Below, piece by piece: positions 61,362 through 64,000 of a DNA stretch of 64,000 nucleotides. Source of the DNA: Bretschneidera sinensis (lineage: Eukaryota > Streptophyta > Magnoliopsida > Brassicales > Akaniaceae); assembly GCA_023935145.1 (NCBI GenBank), contig CM043699.1, positions 145,995,536 to 146,059,535 of the forward strand, in the 5' to 3' direction. Both the position numbers and the translations under genes were made by a program. The notes under the pieces are model-generated. The model searched no databases, was not told where the DNA came from, and worked only from the letters and a program-made list of their open reading frames with translations. Position 1 is the stretch's first letter. Each line of letters starts with the position of its first letter.

Positions 61362-63475
61362 TGCAAAATGGGAAAGAAAATATGTATTATGTTAAGATTT
61401 CTGTGATTATTTTTTATATATACTTTTATCAGGAGCAAGTTGTGATATAGTAGGAATTTAGTTTTGGAAATTATAGATTTTCGGGAAAAATTTGTTGCGA
61501 CCTATGAGATTTCACAAATGTTTTAATTTACCCTTGAGGTTTCAATTTGCATCTATTGAACCTTCAACCCTACAAATTATTACAATGTCTTTTTTCTAGT
61601 CAATTCTGACAAAATTCCCAGTTAAATCACCAGTGTAAAACACATGTGATGACCATCATCAGGGGCACGATTGTTCCAAATATTATCTTTGTATGCATCT
61701 AATTTCCCATGTGTGTTTTACAAGCATGATTTGATGGGGGAGTTTCGTTGAAATTGACTAAAAGGGATGCATTGCAACATTTTGTAGAGTTGAAGGTTCA
61801 ATAGACGTAAATTAAAGCCTCAAGGTAAATTGATACATTTGTGAAAGCTCGAGGTCATAACAAAATTTTCACTAGATTTAATTAGTACTTATATTATTAG
61901 GTTTCCTACTATGTTTAGGATTGGTGCCTATATAAGAGCATCTTATTAGGGTTTTAATTTAGACATTGGTAATTGAATAAAGTGTTGAGTTTGATCTCTG
62001 TCTCATTATTTCTTCTTTCCCTAGTTCTTCACCTTCTCTTGCCCCCGACCTTTGGCCCCTATTTCCTCAGATTTCTTCTTCTTATCCCCTATCTCTATTA
62101 TTCTTCTTCTCGATCCCCTTATTCCTTCTCTCTTGATTAATTGTTCTACATCAAGTGGTAAAGATCCACTATCTTTCTTCAATATCAACCCATCTATCTA
62201 AAAAAAAAGCTGCTACTGCACCGTGAACAGTGCCGTGCTACACTGCCGTGAACAGTGCCGTTGACCAATGATCGAGTCGTTGACAAGAGTTGACCGGACC
62301 CTTGACCAGATATTGACTTTTCCATAAAAGTTGACAAGGCTGTTTTTGAGCCACTTTTCAGCCAGAATCCAGGTTTTATCCTCTGATATTCTGATATACA
62401 TTATATATACATATATATACGCACACAAAAGAAAGAAAAAGAAGTGAATGAAATTTTGCTTGTTGCTTATGTGAAGAATGGGATTGCTTGTTGAGTCAAA
62501 TCGACTTCTTTATGTGAAAATCCCCCATGTATTATATCCAATCACGTAGGATCTGTTGCATCAGGTTTTCAGTCTATATGCGTTTGCGGAGAAGGTCATG
62601 ATATTTTAGAAATCAACTGGCTTTCAAGCTCTTGCGCAATTTCAATTCCGTCAAGATGCTATCTTTGCACAATTATCCTTTAAGGTCATTATATTTATGA
62701 TGGATGCTGCCAATTGGATAACCAGTGTTACTCACCTAGTACCAACACAAATGTACACTCGACATGTGATGCCTCTTCTCAAAGTTGTGTACATGATGCA
62801 GAATCTGATATAGAGGTCGTCAAAAGGATCACTAGACTTCAAACTTTATGGCGGATGAAAGACATTAAACTTGAGCTTCAAGCACAAAATGTTGAGCTTC
62901 AAATCCAGAAAGCCGAGCTTTAAATGCAAAAATTTGAGCTTCAATCCATAAAAGTTGCTTGAAATTATTCTCCCCACTTACAAAAAGAAATGCATTTGAA
63001 GACTTAGAAACTATTGTTTGTGCAACTTTAAAGGGTGATCAGGAGCACGTCTTAGTTAAAGATGCGAACATTATAGTTGTGCATGCTATACCTTTTATTG
63101 ATTTTTTCATGCCCCCAAAATTTCAAGTTGAGAAGAAAACTTTGTGAGATCATTACACTTCAAGTTATTATTGTGCTTTCTCATGGCTCGAAAATTTGGA
63201 TACTACACAAGTGGGGAGAATGATACAAAATGGGAAGGAAAATATGTATTAATTCAAGACTTGTGGGATTATTTTCTAAATATACCTTTATTAGGAGCAG
63301 GTGGTAATATAGTAGGGCTTTAGTTTAGGAAATTATAGATTTTATTAGTACTTATATTATTATGTTTAATATTATGCTTAGAATTGGTGTACCTCTATAG
63401 AGTTTTAATTTAGACATTGATTATTGAATAAACTGTTGAGTTTATCTTGTCCCATTATTTCTTCTTATGTAGGAC
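61362..63475 (+). mobile_element. Small non-autonomous LTR retroelement in TRS85 intron 10
   Basis: LTR 1 (61362-62150) and LTR 2 (from 63221) share TGxxCAAAATGGGAA starts, an AGGAGCA(A/G)(G/T)T core, TTAGTACTTATATTATTA and a TAATTTAGACATTG part. After LTR 1, TCAAGTGGTAAAGATCC is a decayed tRNA-Met-type primer site. Before LTR 2, AAGTGGGGAGAA is the polypurine tract. The 1.07-kb internal part has only short frames (62714-62923 with an ELQxQxxELQ-type coiled-coil repeat; 62959-63147) and no pol. It must have moved using enzymes from another element. LTR 2 is cut short near 63475. Confidence 0.7.
61475..61880. mobile_element. MITE-like insertion inside LTR 1
   Basis: The body 61482-61873 has long inverted ends: CGGGAAAAATTTGTTGCGAC at left, and AGTGAAAATTTTGTTATGAC as the reverse complement of the right, similar for over 55 bases. 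AGATTTT (61475-61481) and AGATTTA (61874-61880) are the flanking duplication. LTR 2 shows the uninterrupted site at about 63337-63343, so the insertion came after the two LTRs were made. Confidence 0.75.
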
Positions 63476-63854
63476 ATATAAGTAGAAAGAGAAGCAGATT
63501 AAGAAAGGGGGAGAAACAACAGAGAATCAAATATATTAGATCAAAGAAAATAGATCAAATAGAAATTAGACCGATAGAAGGGAGAATAACTAAGAATAAT
63601 AAAGAACATGGGAAAAAGAGGGACAAAATATAACAAAATTAGAAGTTTATTCCATAATCCTGCCTTACAATCTTATTATGGGTGTTCACGTATAGGCACC
63701 AAACATTATTTAAATAAGAAAATAAATCAAATTATAATAACTGTCTAATTGCCTAAATCTAATTTTTCCTAAAATACCATCTCCAAGAATTTCGTCATTA
63801 CAACATAATCCTAACATCTCAAAATAAGAAATATTGTTTTCCTATTCTGCATCA
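63476..63854 (-). repeat. Third LTR of the same family, inverted
   Basis: On the minus strand a GTGGGGTAGAA purine tract (about 63865-63855) is followed by TGATGCAGAATAGG and then by sequence parallel to LTR 2, including a GTTTGGTGCCTATA stretch and a GGAATAAACTTCT region. It meets LTR 2 tail to tail near 63475. Confidence 0.6.
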
Positions 63855-64000
63855 TTCTACCCCACGTACTAAAAACTCGACTACGGGTTTTGTAGTGATG
63901 AAGGATTAGAATTATGGATGGCTTGGTGAAGACTTGAAATTTTCGAGATGTAGCATTCTCGATCAAACACAAGAAGTATATCAAGAGGAGTTGTATAAGA

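Noticed and set aside
62714..63147. Short frames in the small LTR element as a protein-coding gene
   Set aside because: They resemble no pol or gag part and lie in the internal region of a non-autonomous element. Coiled-coil-like repeats alone do not support a gene.

Overview
The window is plant nuclear DNA. It has GT-AG split genes for plant ribosomal, trafficking and STEEP1/UPF0235-type proteins, set in dense nested retrotransposons of typical plant lineages (Ty3-gypsy Tekay-like and Athila-like, Ty1-copia, L1 LINE, TRIM, MULE- and hAT-like elements). A woody eudicot is a reasonable guess, but nothing here fixes the species.

Layout. 1-6890: 3' part of a decayed Tekay/Del-like Ty3-gypsy element whose RNase H region carries a 1.2-kb composite TRIM array. 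6895-13480: repeat-derived intergenic DNA with no recognisable gene. 13490-14180 (-): intronless, broken copy of an SWP73/BAF60 chromatin-remodelling subunit, ending less than 300 bp from the next gene's ATG. 14454-17849 (+): 60S ribosomal protein L17 (uL22), seven coding exons. 20325-28176 (-): seven-exon gene for a 232-residue fusion of a STEEP1/CXorf56-like domain and a UPF0235 (DUF167) domain. 28294-29375: two MULE-like mini-elements, each with TIRs and target duplications. 29366-33330 (-): L1 LINE lacking its 3' half. 34500-35955 (-) and 36005-40620 (+): two broken Ty1-copia elements; the second is split by an Athila-like solo LTR. 41286-50765: complete Athila-like element with perfect 5-bp target duplication, LTRs about 2% different, and one gag-pol frame broken only by four stops. 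50867-54775: TIR-bounded element carrying exons and introns of a Rab1/RABD GTPase pseudogene. 55478-60725 (+): first ten exons (379 codons) of TRS85/TRAPPC8; the rest lies beyond the window or past a large intron. 61362-64000: a small non-autonomous LTR element in that intron, with a nested MITE-like insertion and an inverted third LTR.

The three apparently functional genes (RPL17, STEEP1-UPF0235, TRS85) are unrelated housekeeping genes serving the ribosome, an uncharacterised/ER-export-linked role and TRAPPIII tethering. They do not form a pathway. Most of the remaining sequence is mobile DNA, much of it inside introns.

Three observations stand out. (1) Seven places carry tiny A-tailed insertions (10-60 bp ending TTATC/TTATA plus an A run) between 13-23-bp direct repeats, which look like extreme 5'-truncated retroposons of one family. 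(2) The TRIM composite has an LTR U5 end at both outer termini, flanked by a near 5-bp duplication, as if an inverted cDNA dimer had integrated. (3) A Pack-type element has captured a Rab gene with its introns.
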